A stretch of 64,000 nt of DNA from the NCBI GenBank assembly GCA_023398165.1, contig JAEWSQ010000005.1:1-64000 (forward strand). Direction: 5' to 3'. Position numbers and translations under genes: made by a program. This DNA comes from Spirochaetota bacterium. Its GTDB lineage: Bacteria; Spirochaetota; Spirochaetia; Treponematales; Treponemataceae. This document shows, in pieces, positions 35,488-44,037 of the stretch (positions are counted from its first letter, which is position 1; the number at the start of each line of letters is the position of its first letter). Below the pieces are notes generated by a model, which ran no database searches, was not told the origin of the DNA, and saw nothing but the letters and a program-made list of their open reading frames with translations.

Positions 35488-36540
35488 CTAGAAAGCGGAA
35501 GGAATCATATCGATGCCGTCTGTCTCCGGGAAGCCGAACAGAATATTCATATTTTGAACAGCCTGACCGGATGCGCCTTTTACCATGTTATCAAGAACAG
35601 ATACCGTTTCAAGCATAGTACCGCCGTGAACGGTAAAGACTGCAACATCGCAGAAATTTGAGCAGCGGACATTCCGTGTTTCAGGCAGCACTCCCGGGTT
35701 AAGGATCCTCACAAACGGTTCATCTTTATAAAAGTCTTTATAGAGTTCTTGTATATCGTCCTGTGAAATGGTTTTCTTAAGCCGTGCATAACAGGTGCTT
35801 ATGATTCCCCGGCTCATTGGGAGCAGATGGGGTGTAAAAATAACACCACAGTCTTTTCCTGCAGCTTTTGAAAGATTATGTGCAATTTCAGGCTGATGCC
35901 GGTGTGAGCCTACGCCGTACGCCTTCATAGACTCTCCGCACTCGGAAAAATTATTGGTCATTGTCGCATTCCGTCCTGTTCCCGTGACTCCGCTTTTACT
36001 GTCCACAATAATCGGGTCAAGCTCTATAATACCGCTGTTTACCGCGGGAAGAAGCGCAAGAGTGGCAGAGGTTACATAACAGCCCGGATTTCCGACTATG
36101 CGGGCCTTTTTAATCATTTCCCTGTTCATCTCGGGAAGGCCGTAGACGCTTTCTGAGTGAACTGCAGGATAATCCCACTTCTTTTTATACCATGAGGTAA
36201 AAGTTTCCTCATCAAGATCGAAACGGAAATCAGCTGAAAGATCAACAAGCTTTTTCCCTGTTTTACAGCAGGTGTCGGCATACTGCTCAGCTACACCGTG
36301 AGGCAGAGCGGTAAAAATAACATCTGAAGACTCAACAACCTCGTCAGCGGTTAAGAGAACACCGGTGCACTTGGCGCCGGCACAAAGGGTAAAAAGATTT
36401 GCATAAATATCTTCTATTTTTTGCCCTTCAAAGCTTACAGAGCTGATAAAAAGATGCGAAATCTTCGGGTGTTTTAATAATAGTTTCACAAGCTCAACAC
36501 CCGCATACCCTGTAGCACCAATAATACCGGCTTTTATCAT
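35488..36540 (-). CDS. argC: N-acetyl-gamma-glutamyl-phosphate reductase
   Basis: A 350-residue NADPH-dependent reductase, first gene of the arginine operon. Rossmann start GIIGATGYAGVELVKLLLKHP, catalytic Cys in VGNPGCYVTSATLALLP, and DSKSGVTGTGR are family signatures. GGAG precedes the ATG, and a TTGCCG-17-TATAAT promoter lies 31 bases upstream. The genes are spaced by about 105 bases (argC-argJ) and 9 bases (argJ-argB). Confidence 0.95.
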   Translation of the reverse strand: MIKAGIIGATGYAGVELVKLLLKHPKISHLFISSVSFEGQKIEDIYANLFTLCAGAKCTGVLLTADEVVESSDVIFTALPHGVAEQYADTCCKTGKKLVDLSADFRFDLDEETFTSWYKKKWDYPAVHSESVYGLPEMNREMIKKARIVGNPGCYVTSATLALLPAVNSGIIELDPIIVDSKSGVTGTGRNATMTNNFSECGESMKAYGVGSHRHQPEIAHNLSKAAGKDCGVIFTPHLLPMSRGIISTCYARLKKTISQDDIQELYKDFYKDEPFVRILNPGVLPETRNVRCSNFCDVAVFTVHGGTMLETVSVLDNMVKGASGQAVQNMNILFGFPETDGIDMIPSAF

Positions 36541-36570
36541 GTGTAGTCTCCACGTATAAAATTTTTAGGT

Positions 36571-36599
36571 ATTATATCCGTTTGCACTACTTCCGGCAA
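36571..36599 (-). promoter_or_regulatory. Promoter of argCJBD
   Basis: On the minus strand TTGCCG (36594-36599), 17-base spacer, TATAAT (36571-36576). No ARG box could be recognised around it. Confidence 0.7.
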
Positions 36600-36679
36600 T
36601 ATGATTGGTAAAGTATACTATGCAGAAATTACTCCTGTATGCCGATACTTCATATAGTATGTTTTTTTAGCTACTTGGA

Positions 36680-36708
36680 TTGACGGATAAAAATGAGCGT
36701 GTTACAAT
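36680..36708 (+). promoter_or_regulatory. Promoter of the 36742 operon
   Basis: TTGACG (36680-36685), 17-base spacer, TACAAT (36703-36708). The block from 36699 to 36720 matches 19 of 22 bases of 21029-21050 at the promoter of the HD gene, including the AACGTT palindrome just after the -10 box. Confidence 0.7.
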
Positions 36709-36741
36709 AAACGTTATAGTAAAAGTGTCAAGGAGAGTTCT

Positions 36742-37089
36742 ATGACCAAAAATCAGTGCGAAACCCGTACCGCTTCGGAGTGTGACGAAGAGATTCAAAC
36801 AGATAAAATATACTGTGCAAACTGCAGCCACTGCAAGGTTGTTGCATCTCCTTCGGGCAGTGCTGATCAGTTTTACCTGCGTGTCAGATGCGATGCAGGA
36901 AAATGGCGGAAAAAACTGGGCGAGGAAAAAATTCATAAGTATTTTACTGTAACCAGAAGAAGTATTGATTGTTGTGATTCATACGAACCGATGGGCGATC
37001 CGGAAGAGTTTATACGCGATTTAAAAAAAGAATTGCCCTCGAAAGACGAAACTTATGATACATGGGGATACGATGGCGCCTACCGCTAA
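36742..37089 (+). CDS. Cysteine-rich small protein, conserved-type hypothetical
   Basis: A 115-residue soluble protein with several cysteines (CANCSHCKVV, RCDAGKW, SIDCCDSYEP), a pattern that suggests a metal-binding or Fe-S motif. AAGGAGAG precedes the ATG. The last 17 bases overlap the downstream lipoprotein gene, so they are co-translated. I do not recognise the family; function unknown. Confidence 0.75.
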   Translation: MTKNQCETRTASECDEEIQTDKIYCANCSHCKVVASPSGSADQFYLRVRCDAGKWRKKLGEEKIHKYFTVTRRSIDCCDSYEPMGDPEEFIRDLKKELPSKDETYDTWGYDGAYR

Positions 37090-37459
37090 ATTTTTACTCT
37101 TGGGCACGTTTATTTTGTGCCTTTTTTCCTGTATGTCTTCTCCGAAAAATGTTCCGGAAAATGCAACAGTAGAAGAATTAACCCTTTTAGGGCAGCAGAG
37201 TCTTGATGTTTCAAACTACAAGGCAGCTGAGGTCTATTATTCAACCATTGTTAAACGCTACGGCAGCGACATAGGAGTGCTTGTAGCTGCTGAGTATGAG
37301 ATAGCTCATATCCGTATTAAGCAGAAAAAATGGGTTGAAGCAAAAGAAATGCTCGATCGTATTGTTTCCTATTATGACGGAACAGATTTAAGCGTGCTTC
37401 CCCCCCACTACAAAAAACTTGCGCTCATCGATCTGAAAAAGATACCTGTCCAAAAATAA
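37073..37459 (+). CDS. Lipoprotein with TPR-like helices
   Basis: A 128-residue protein with a lipoprotein signal: hydrophobic stretch LLLGTFILCLFSC, with the lipobox Cys about 17 residues in. The rest is helical and resembles one to two tetratricopeptide repeats (VEELTLLGQQSLDVSNYKAA, AEYEIAHIRIKQKKWVEAKEM). I start at 37073 (MAPTAKFLL), behind GGGGATACG, rather than the upstream in-frame ATG. It should sit on the periplasmic or outer membrane and act in protein-protein contacts. A terminator follows. Confidence 0.75.
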   Translation: MAPTAKFLLLGTFILCLFSCMSSPKNVPENATVEELTLLGQQSLDVSNYKAAEVYYSTIVKRYGSDIGVLVAAEYEIAHIRIKQKKWVEAKEMLDRIVSYYDGTDLSVLPPHYKKLALIDLKKIPVQK

Positions 37460-37481
37460 GCTGTCTTCCGCATTAACAAAT

Positions 37482-37510
37482 AAAACGGTTTCATTCGAAA
37501 CCGTTTTTTT
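37482..37510 (+). terminator. Rho-independent terminator
   Basis: AAAACGGTTTC (37482-37492) and GAAACCGTTTT (37497-37507) form a perfect 11-base stem with a four-base loop, followed by Ts. Confidence 0.92.
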
Positions 37511-37537
37511 ATTTTACCCTCACCCCTCCAATGCATG

Positions 37538-38740
37538 CTACTTTTTATCTTCAGGTGTAATAATTGCATCGATGGTGATGTCCTTTTGAAGAGCCATGCC
37601 TTCTATCATATCTTTCGTGCATTTTATTACATATCCTCTGGGGCTCGGATGAGGTTCGGCATCCCCTATTAAGATGATTTTTCGCCGGGCGCTCCAATCC
37701 CATTCATAAAAATTGAGAGCAGCATATAAGGCCTCATAAACCGCCTCGGGTATATCGCCTCCTGGATTCCCTTCAATGGAAAACCCGTTGAGCTGCGAAA
37801 AAAACTCTTCCGGTTTTGATGTAAAATTAAAAAACTTGACAGGAAGATTTTTATAGCGGTAATTATCAACATAGTCACGGTACAGGAGAAGACCGAGCCT
37901 TATTTCACCGAATTTCTCCAGTTCCTTTTCAAGACGGGGAACCAGTTCATCTCTGAGCCTCTTTATGTCATCCTTCATGCTGCCTGTGGTATCAATTGCA
38001 AAAACCACATCCACTTTATCTTTCGGATCAATCTCTAAAACAGAATTGATAATATCGTCAATAATTGTTTCCGGTCCGCGGGAGTAAATGAAAGAGCCCT
38101 TATTCATTTGAGCTATATCTTCAAAAGAGGAAGCAGCCTTGGGATTATAGTCATCGTATAACACAAGAGATTCTTTTTCCTCCTCCTTTTTTTCTTCAGG
38201 AGGAATCATTTTTTGGGAAGGAACGGGAATGAAGTTAAAGAGAAACGGATTATCGAGAAATTCGGCTCCGTCATAATCGGCATAAGGCTTGGTGAATGTG
38301 CGGATGCTTATAAATGTTCCCTTTTGAATTGTAACAGTTCCGTTTCTCGACCAGGGATACCCGAATTCCAGTTCTTGAGGAATAAAAACATGAAAAACAT
38401 TTCCAAGCTCGCTGTGATTTTCTGTTGTCGAATCTATGAGGCTGTACTTCGACGACGGAGAATCCAGAAAAGAACCGTTGAGCATTCTTTTTTCATCGCC
38501 GTTTACAGGATTCCATTCTTTAGCCCTGTAGGCATAGTTATCTGAAGTTCCGTCATCGCTTTTCGTAGTTTCAGTGAGGAGAACAGACTGAACACCTTCT
38601 TTCTGTCTGATATACAGATGGTACCCGCCGTCATTTGAAGTAACCAGACGGATATCCTGAACGGTTACCGTCAAATCTGCAGCAAAGACGGCCGCAGATA
38701 CAGTAACGATGAAAAATATGCCTATTACTCTTTTCTTCAT
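37538..38740 (-). CDS. Exported von Willebrand factor A-domain protein
   Basis: A 400-residue exported protein (signal peptide MKKRVIGIFFIVTVSAAVFA). After an N-terminal beta-rich domain and a charged linker (about 180-200), the VWA domain covers about residues 235-400: VVFAIDTTGSMKDDIKRLRDE carries the MIDAS motif DxTGS, followed by RLGLLLYRDYVDN and KIILIGDAEPHPS. VWA domains mediate metal-dependent binding; an adhesive or envelope-assembly role is likely. AGGAT precedes the ATG. Confidence 0.82.
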   Translation of the reverse strand: MKKRVIGIFFIVTVSAAVFAADLTVTVQDIRLVTSNDGGYHLYIRQKEGVQSVLLTETTKSDDGTSDNYAYRAKEWNPVNGDEKRMLNGSFLDSPSSKYSLIDSTTENHSELGNVFHVFIPQELEFGYPWSRNGTVTIQKGTFISIRTFTKPYADYDGAEFLDNPFLFNFIPVPSQKMIPPEEKKEEEKESLVLYDDYNPKAASSFEDIAQMNKGSFIYSRGPETIIDDIINSVLEIDPKDKVDVVFAIDTTGSMKDDIKRLRDELVPRLEKELEKFGEIRLGLLLYRDYVDNYRYKNLPVKFFNFTSKPEEFFSQLNGFSIEGNPGGDIPEAVYEALYAALNFYEWDWSARRKIILIGDAEPHPSPRGYVIKCTKDMIEGMALQKDITIDAIITPEDKK

Positions 38741-38804
38741 ATCCTATATATCGGTTTTTTACCATGAAATATGATTACATCGAGATTTTTTTTTTATTCT
38801 ATGC

Positions 38805-38810
38805 TATACT
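38805..38810 (+). promoter_or_regulatory. Probable -10 box of a leaderless gene
   Basis: TATACT (38805-38810) lies eight bases before a GTG codon (38819-38821) in the long open frame, and no ribosome site is present. The -35 is weak. Confidence 0.4.
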
Positions 38811-38818
38811 TTGTATCC

Positions 38819-39904
38819 GTGAGTGACAAAGACAGAATTTCAACACAAGAATTTACTCATGTCAATATAGACGAATTTTACGATGAAGAGCAGCATAACG
38901 ATACCTTTTCAACAGACATTATTGTACTTACCGATAATGAATCAAATTTAGTACGGATGGTCTGCGATAAGTTAAAGGCAATATCACCGGAAACCCTTGA
39001 AGGTATTTCAAACCGTATTGCCGATGTAAAACGGCTCGCATCTGATATCGCCCGGTTCCCTTCCCTTCTTCATAAACAGATTCTATCTTCTGAAGTTCAA
39101 ACCCAGCATACGCTTGCAGAATCTCTCCTGCAGCAGCGTGACGGCGATAAAACCCTTCATCTGCCCACGAAGGCTATTCTTGGTAAGGGCTTTCTCGTTG
39201 CCAAATTTCACGCTTTTGCGGCCATGACAAAAATTGCGGTGAACTCGAAATTCCCGGATGAGGACATCCAGAAACTTAATAATGCGACCCTCAATATCAT
39301 GTTTACTATCATGGTCGAAGATGTGTACCTGAGCCTCCTTGACGACCTTACCATTCCGATTGACATACGCAGACAAATAGCCTACTCATTGATCATTCTT
39401 TGGGAACACAGAAGCGACCAGAATGTTGCAGATGTTGCACCGGTTCTTGATTCTGTCTGGCGGGCCCGCCGTAAACTTGCCCCTGCATTCGGGACAATGG
39501 TTGGAACGAGCGAACTTCTTTTTCTCTCGATCGAGATGGATGACCAATGGAGACATTTTATAATGTCCCGCCTTTCAGATACCGATGTTTCCTGTGCTAT
39601 GCAGGAGTTTTTATTCGGTCTTTCTCATGAACAGATTCTTACGCTGAAACAAATTCTCCGTGAAAAGGGCATTGCAGCCATAGGACGTGATGAAGTTTCA
39701 TCATTTTTAGGACAAAAAGCACTATCGGTATATGATGAAGATCCCCGCAGTTTTTTTCTTCTTTATTCAGTCCGGAGAGAGAATGCAAAAGCGCGGAAAA
39801 GAATGAACCTTTCAGGACCGCATCAGACCTTGGAAGATCACTTTATGCGCTTCATTTTAGAGAGAAATAAGGAAAAACAGCATAATGATATCTACGCAAA
39901 GTAA
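38819..39904 (+). CDS. Hypothetical cytosolic protein
   Basis: A 361-residue soluble, largely helical protein beginning with an acidic segment (SDKDRISTQEFTHVNIDEFYDEE). No domain is recognised by eye. It overlaps the XRE-cupin regulator downstream by 20 bases, suggesting co-expression and a possible link. The true start is uncertain: GTG 38819, directly behind a TATACT box, or ATG 38771/38801 upstream. I favour GTG. Function unknown. Confidence 0.7.
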   Translation: MSDKDRISTQEFTHVNIDEFYDEEQHNDTFSTDIIVLTDNESNLVRMVCDKLKAISPETLEGISNRIADVKRLASDIARFPSLLHKQILSSEVQTQHTLAESLLQQRDGDKTLHLPTKAILGKGFLVAKFHAFAAMTKIAVNSKFPDEDIQKLNNATLNIMFTIMVEDVYLSLLDDLTIPIDIRRQIAYSLIILWEHRSDQNVADVAPVLDSVWRARRKLAPAFGTMVGTSELLFLSIEMDDQWRHFIMSRLSDTDVSCAMQEFLFGLSHEQILTLKQILREKGIAAIGRDEVSSFLGQKALSVYDEDPRSFFLLYSVRRENAKARKRMNLSGPHQTLEDHFMRFILERNKEKQHNDIYAK

Positions 39905-40472
39905 AAGAGAGCCGTACCGTTTTGGGGAAAAATTAAGAACTGTAAGAGAGAGAAAAGGCTTAACCTTAAAAACTGTTGCCCAGCAGGCTGGAGTAAGTGA
40001 AAGTCTGGTGTCGCAAATTGAGAGAAATAAGGTTTCACCTGCAATAGATACACTTTTAAATCTTGCCGATGTTCTTGATATTAATCTTGAATTCCTTTTT
40101 GAAGAATACCGCAAGGATCACCCTGTTAAAGTTATCCGCAGCGGTGAGCGCAGAAAAATTAAAGATGATGAAGTCATTTATGAAGAAGTGGCAAAAGCCC
40201 AGGAAAAAGACGAAAAAAATGCTTTAGAGGCCTATATTATCTCAATCCCGCCCGGAGGTAAAACCCACCGCGGTTCCTACGGTCATTTGGGTTATGAGCT
40301 TGGATTTATTCTTTCCGGAAAGGCTGAGTTTCATTATGAATCTTTAATCTATGCTCTTGCAGAAGGAGACAGCATCTCCTTCTCTGCTTCTTCTCCTCAT
40401 GTACTTGTAAATACCGGTACGGCGCCGTTACACGCAATCTGGGTGGTAAGCCCGCCACAGCGCTTTGTATAA
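39885..40472 (+). CDS. XRE-family regulator with C-terminal cupin domain
   Basis: A 195-residue transcription factor. Residues about 10-70 are an XRE helix-turn-helix (EKLRTVRERKGLTLKTVAQQ, SESLVSQIERNKVSPAIDTL). Residues about 115-190 form a cupin barrel (PPGGKTHRGSYGHLGYELGFILSGKAEFHYE, LAEGDSISFSASSPHVLVNTG) with metal-ligand histidines. Such proteins (SutR/PuuR type) sense small molecules. AAGGAAA precedes the ATG, which lies inside the end of the upstream gene. Targets are unknown. Confidence 0.88.
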   Translation: MISTQSKREPYRFGEKLRTVRERKGLTLKTVAQQAGVSESLVSQIERNKVSPAIDTLLNLADVLDINLEFLFEEYRKDHPVKVIRSGERRKIKDDEVIYEEVAKAQEKDEKNALEAYIISIPPGGKTHRGSYGHLGYELGFILSGKAEFHYESLIYALAEGDSISFSASSPHVLVNTGTAPLHAIWVVSPPQRFV

Positions 40473-40489
40473 CCCTATCCGGTGTTATC

Positions 40490-40517
40490 TTGACTCTTTT
40501 TAATCTTTACGTAATAA
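40490..40517 (+). promoter_or_regulatory. rpsU promoter
   Basis: TTGACT (40490-40495), 16-base spacer, TAATAA (40512-40517). Confidence 0.5.
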
Positions 40518-40557
40518 TGGGTTTTACTCAACGGAATGGCCGAAGGAGGTGAATACT

Positions 40558-40773
40558 ATGGCAAGAATCAATGTCGATGACAATGAGAACCTTGAAAAAG
40601 CAATCAAACGTTTTAAACGTATGGTTGAAAAAGAGGGCATTATCCGCGAATGGAAAAAACGCGAATACTTTGAAAAACCTTCAACCATTCTTAACCGCAA
40701 GAATAAAACTCTTCAGCGGAAAATGATGAAAAAAACAAGAAAAACACACGATACAAGCAAAACAGTGTACTAG
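40558..40773 (+). CDS. rpsU: 30S ribosomal protein S21
   Basis: A 71-residue basic protein of the small ribosomal subunit: MARINVDDNENLEKAIKRFKR and EGIIREWKKREYFEKPS match the S21 family, with a lysine-rich tail. S21 binds near the anti-Shine-Dalgarno end of 16S rRNA and aids initiation. The start is the ATG at 40558, directly after AAGGAGGTGAATACT; an in-frame GTG nine bases earlier is part of that site. It is monocistronic with its own promoter and terminator. Confidence 0.95.
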   Translation: MARINVDDNENLEKAIKRFKRMVEKEGIIREWKKREYFEKPSTILNRKNKTLQRKMMKKTRKTHDTSKTVY

Positions 40774-40813
40774 AACGTACACGAAACTGCAAACTGTGTT
40801 GTTACCATGTCAT

Positions 40814-40851
40814 AAACTGCCGTCCGTTAAAAGGGAACGGCAGTTTTTTTT
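40814..40851 (+). terminator. Rho-independent terminator of rpsU
   Basis: AACTGCCGT (40815-40823) pairs with ACGGCAGTT (40837-40845), followed by a T run. Confidence 0.92.
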
Positions 40852-40886
40852 ATTTTGAAAACAAGGACAAAAAAGATACTGTCTCA

Positions 40887-40915
40887 TTGACGAATAGATT
40901 AATATAAATTATCAT
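40887..40915 (+). promoter_or_regulatory. Promoter of the PilZ gene at 40923, abutting the start codon
   Basis: TTGACG (40887-40892), 17-base spacer, TATCAT (40910-40915). The ATG at 40923 lies at the expected transcription start, and no Shine-Dalgarno sequence is present. Confidence 0.65.
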
Positions 40916-40922
40916 TGATGTC

Positions 40923-41873
40923 ATGGGTGTAACGACTAGTCAGCAACTAACTAGATATTATGATGTATACAGAGAGACAGAAATAACCTTTACAAAAGAA
41001 ATAATCCGCACATTAAATCTGGATCCGCGCCAGGTCTATTTAAAATGTGTCGGAAGCCAGTGGCCTTGTATAATCAATTCTACATCCTTCCTTGCCGCTA
41101 GAATTATTTTAGGAACAAAGGGCGGTGCATACGCATACATAACAAAAAATAATCCCACTGTCAGCCTCCGTTTTTGCTTTATCCAAAGCGATAATCAGCC
41201 TTTAAGTTTCTTTGTAACGGCACGTGTGTCAAACATTCAGCCTTATATGGATTCCCAGGACTTGGCAATTATAACCCTTACATTTACACAGCGCCCGCCG
41301 GATGATCTGATAGAAATTATTGGAAGTCTTTTGGAAGCTAATATTAATGCCGTCAGACGTAAGGAAGAGCGTATTGTCATTAATGAAGAAACAAAACGCA
41401 AATTAGGAATATCAAAAGAAGAAACCCTTGTGTATGTTCAAAATGTACCCAGACACTGCATCGTCCGCGATATATCTTTTTCGGGTGCAAAAATAATACT
41501 GCTGGGTCTTGCACAGTTTCTGAAAGACAAAGAAACAATACTCCGGCTTGAATTTGAGGAGCCCAGGGAAATTATCAATTTGAAAGGAAGCATCGTAGCT
41601 ACCGCAGAAATTGCAGGAAGGAAAGATATGGTTGCTGTCTCTATTAAATTTGATGAGAAAGCAATACCGCTCTCGTATAAAATACATATTAATAATTATT
41701 TAACCGCAGTAAGAAAAACACAACTCTCTGCTGTGGATTCTAAAACAGATGAAGACAAAAATGCAACTGCCGTAGCAGAAGCAAAGGCCCGTTCTGCCCA
41801 CCTGCCGGGTCAGGGAAAAGAACAGCCGTCTCAAAATACAGCTTCACCTGCAGCAGATAAAACAACCATATAA
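40923..41873 (+). CDS. PilZ-domain protein with spirochaetal N-terminal domain
   Basis: A 316-residue probable c-di-GMP receptor. Residues about 1-140 form an N-terminal beta domain as in spirochaetal PilZ proteins such as Borrelia PlzA. The PilZ domain (about 140-270) has RxxxR in VRRKEERIVI and (D/N)xSxxG in VRDISFSGAKII. The last 45 residues are Ala/Lys-rich and disordered. It is followed after 10 bases by a TPR protein gene. Its promoter lies directly against the start codon, predicting a leaderless transcript. Confidence 0.82.
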   Translation: MGVTTSQQLTRYYDVYRETEITFTKEIIRTLNLDPRQVYLKCVGSQWPCIINSTSFLAARIILGTKGGAYAYITKNNPTVSLRFCFIQSDNQPLSFFVTARVSNIQPYMDSQDLAIITLTFTQRPPDDLIEIIGSLLEANINAVRRKEERIVINEETKRKLGISKEETLVYVQNVPRHCIVRDISFSGAKIILLGLAQFLKDKETILRLEFEEPREIINLKGSIVATAEIAGRKDMVAVSIKFDEKAIPLSYKIHINNYLTAVRKTQLSAVDSKTDEDKNATAVAEAKARSAHLPGQGKEQPSQNTASPAADKTTI

Positions 41874-41883
41874 AGGAAAATTA

Positions 41884-43011
41884 ATGAATCCTCTTGAAAC
41901 TATTGTATATATTAAACTGCCGGAAACGTTTTCCCTTGGCGGTACCTCTTTTTCACTCGATCCTTCAATTCCTCTTCCTGTTCAGCAGAATACGCCGGAC
42001 TCCTCAAAATTTGATGCATCAAAATTAAGCTGGGAAATGATTTTAGCAGGAATTCTTACTATTCTCGCTTATGATACGCACAACGAACATATAGATTATT
42101 ACCGTTCGCTGCTCTTGCAAACAAGACCTGATATTAAGGCGGAATTAACAGAAGCGGCAATTTTAAAAGCAAAAAATGAAAATTTCGATATTGCAGAGGA
42201 AATATTCAGTGCTCTCCGCGGTTTGGATCCTGAGGATACGGGAACAATATTAAACTCAGCCCTTTTTTACGATGAACGCTCTGAATCCTACAGGAAATCC
42301 GGACTTAACGATGATGCGGATGCATGTGATGAGACTGCAGGATTTTATTATAAAAAGGCTCTTTCAGCTGAACCTTCTGTTCCGGATGCCTTTTTCAACG
42401 CAGGTTTTTATTATCTCAAACTGAAAGATTTTGCCCGTTCCCGGGAATGTTTTGAGACATACGGAACACTCATGTCATCATTTTCCGATGAAAATGATGA
42501 GAATACTAAGTATAAAATTCAAAGGGCAAAAGACATTGCAGCCGATATTTCCTCAAGAAATCTTGAGGATGAACTATTTAAAAGTGCCTACGACTTTATT
42601 GTAATGGAGCAGGAAGAAAAGGGACTTGAAAAAATTAAACTCTTTCTGGAAAAAAATCCAAAAGTATGGAATGCATGGTTCCTGCTCGGCTGGGCATTGC
42701 GGAGACTCGAACGGTGGGCTGATGCAAAAAGTGCTTTTATTAAGGCACTAGAGCTTGGCGGCGATAACGCGGATACCTTTAATGAGATTGCCATATGCTG
42801 TATGGAATTACATGAATTCAATGAAAGCAGAAAAATGCTTCACAAAGCACTGCAGCTGGAAAGTGAAAACACTAAAATAATGTCAAATCTTGGTTTTCTC
42901 GCGTTAAAAGAAGGAAATCCCGGAGAAGCAAGGAAGTTTTTTCTGTCGGTACTGGAATTTGATCCTAGTGACGTGGTCGCGAAAAAAACTCTTGAAGACA
43001 TGGATTCATAA
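41884..43011 (+). CDS. Tetratricopeptide-repeat protein
   Basis: A 375-residue cytosolic protein made largely of TPR helices. Clear repeats lie in the C-terminal half: PKVWNAWFLLGWALRRLERW, NADTFNEIAICCMELHEF and NTKIMSNLGFLALKEGNPGEA. The N terminus (about 1-50) is non-TPR. AAAGGAAAA precedes the ATG. It follows the PilZ gene by 10 bases and is probably co-transcribed, so it may be its partner. The gene ends one base from the convergent DUF192 gene without a terminator. Confidence 0.85.
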   Translation: MNPLETIVYIKLPETFSLGGTSFSLDPSIPLPVQQNTPDSSKFDASKLSWEMILAGILTILAYDTHNEHIDYYRSLLLQTRPDIKAELTEAAILKAKNENFDIAEEIFSALRGLDPEDTGTILNSALFYDERSESYRKSGLNDDADACDETAGFYYKKALSAEPSVPDAFFNAGFYYLKLKDFARSRECFETYGTLMSSFSDENDENTKYKIQRAKDIAADISSRNLEDELFKSAYDFIVMEQEEKGLEKIKLFLEKNPKVWNAWFLLGWALRRLERWADAKSAFIKALELGGDNADTFNEIAICCMELHEFNESRKMLHKALQLESENTKIMSNLGFLALKEGNPGEARKFFLSVLEFDPSDVVAKKTLEDMDS

Positions 43012-43491
43012 TTACTTCTTTTTCTTCAGCATCTCTTCCCTGTAATCAGGAAGATCTTTTATTACATCGCCGGGTTTTATTCCGTTCCTGACATACCACC
43101 CCTGAGGAACTTCCAGTGCATAGCGGACATTCACCGAGCTTACAATTTCAGCCTCGCTTAAGGGAGTCATATCCAGAATATCTCGGATAACACCCCGGTA
43201 GTCTATGTATGCAATCGATAAGGGAGAAGGTGTGTTTTTCATCCAGAATCTGGCTATTCTATCATCAGGAAACAAAAAAAGCATACCGGTTCCGGGAGGA
43301 ATATGCTTTCTGAACATGAAGCCCTTCATCTGTTCCTCGTCTGTTACTGCAATTTCCGCAAGAACAGTAACTTCTGTTCCGTCAGACCGTATAATTGAGA
43401 ACACACTCTTTTCTAAATTATAACCCTTACAGGAAAAGACAAAGAAGAAACACAGCGAAAGTATAAGAGCTTTTATTCTGCTCGGTGCCAT
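43012..43491 (-). CDS. DUF192 lipoprotein
   Basis: A 159-residue lipoprotein with a signal and lipobox (LCFFFVFSCKG). The mature part is a DUF192 domain: EIAVTDEEQMKGFMFRKHIP, GMLFLFPDDRIARFWMKNTPSPLSIAYID and the tail ALEVPQGWYVRNGIKPGDVI. DUF192 is a beta-barrel family of unknown function common in envelopes. I start at 43491 (MAPSRIKAL) with GGAG 10 bases upstream; a longer frame would overlap the upstream gene's coding sequence extensively. It follows that gene directly. Confidence 0.85.
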   Translation of the reverse strand: MAPSRIKALILSLCFFFVFSCKGYNLEKSVFSIIRSDGTEVTVLAEIAVTDEEQMKGFMFRKHIPPGTGMLFLFPDDRIARFWMKNTPSPLSIAYIDYRGVIRDILDMTPLSEAEIVSSVNVRYALEVPQGWYVRNGIKPGDVIKDLPDYREEMLKKKK

Positions 43492-43492
43492 T

Positions 43493-44035
43493 TTAAAAAG
43501 ACTCCAGAAATTTTTGCCGCGAAATTTCTGCAGCAGACTGATTGGTCTGTGATGATTGAAGAAGTTCAGTATATACTTCAGTATCAAGATATTTTAAGGT
43601 AAGCGGTCTCTCCAGGGACATACGTATTCCTCTGCCCTCCCAGACCACAATATCGGGCGACAAACTTGAGGGCTGGCCGTATTTATCGAAAAGAGTTTTA
43701 AATACCGAATAGTAATCCATGATTTGTTCATTCATGGTGATTGTGATCGTATACAGCTTTTGATCGTTGAATTGGAACCAGCAGCGTGCTAAAAACGAAC
43801 TGCCCTCTGTTTCAATAAGAACCTGTTTCTGATCAGGCAGCAGAGAAACGTCTCGTTCTCCGCGGTAGCCGAATAGCGAATCTGATGTTAGTGCGCCTTT
43901 TACTTCATCGACCGTCATACCCAGCTGAATTGATCTATACCCCTTCGGGATCTCCTGGGAAAAGAGTAAAACAGAGTGAAAAAAGCACACTGCTAAGAGT
44001 AATTTTTGTACTATACTTTTAAAGTTAATGCTCAT
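43493..44035 (-). CDS. Exported hypothetical protein
   Basis: A 180-residue protein with an N-terminal hydrophobic segment (KLLLAVCFFHSVLLFSQEI) that looks like a cleavable signal peptide. The mature part (RSIQLGMTVDEVKGALTSDS, ARCWFQFNDQKLYTITITMNE, KYGQPSSLSPDIVVWEGRGI) resembles small alpha/beta periplasmic proteins of spirochaetes. It begins directly after the stop of the cNMP-domain gene and ends directly before the DUF192 gene, so the three form one operon. Function unknown. Confidence 0.75.
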   Translation of the reverse strand: MSINFKSIVQKLLLAVCFFHSVLLFSQEIPKGYRSIQLGMTVDEVKGALTSDSLFGYRGERDVSLLPDQKQVLIETEGSSFLARCWFQFNDQKLYTITITMNEQIMDYYSVFKTLFDKYGQPSSLSPDIVVWEGRGIRMSLERPLTLKYLDTEVYTELLQSSQTNQSAAEISRQKFLESF

Positions 44036-44037
44036 AC

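Noticed and set aside
36601..36648. Sigma-28 promoter (GCCGATAC near 36641)
   Set aside because: The TAAA is 28 bases away, far from the required 15; the TTGACG-TACAAT promoter fits better.
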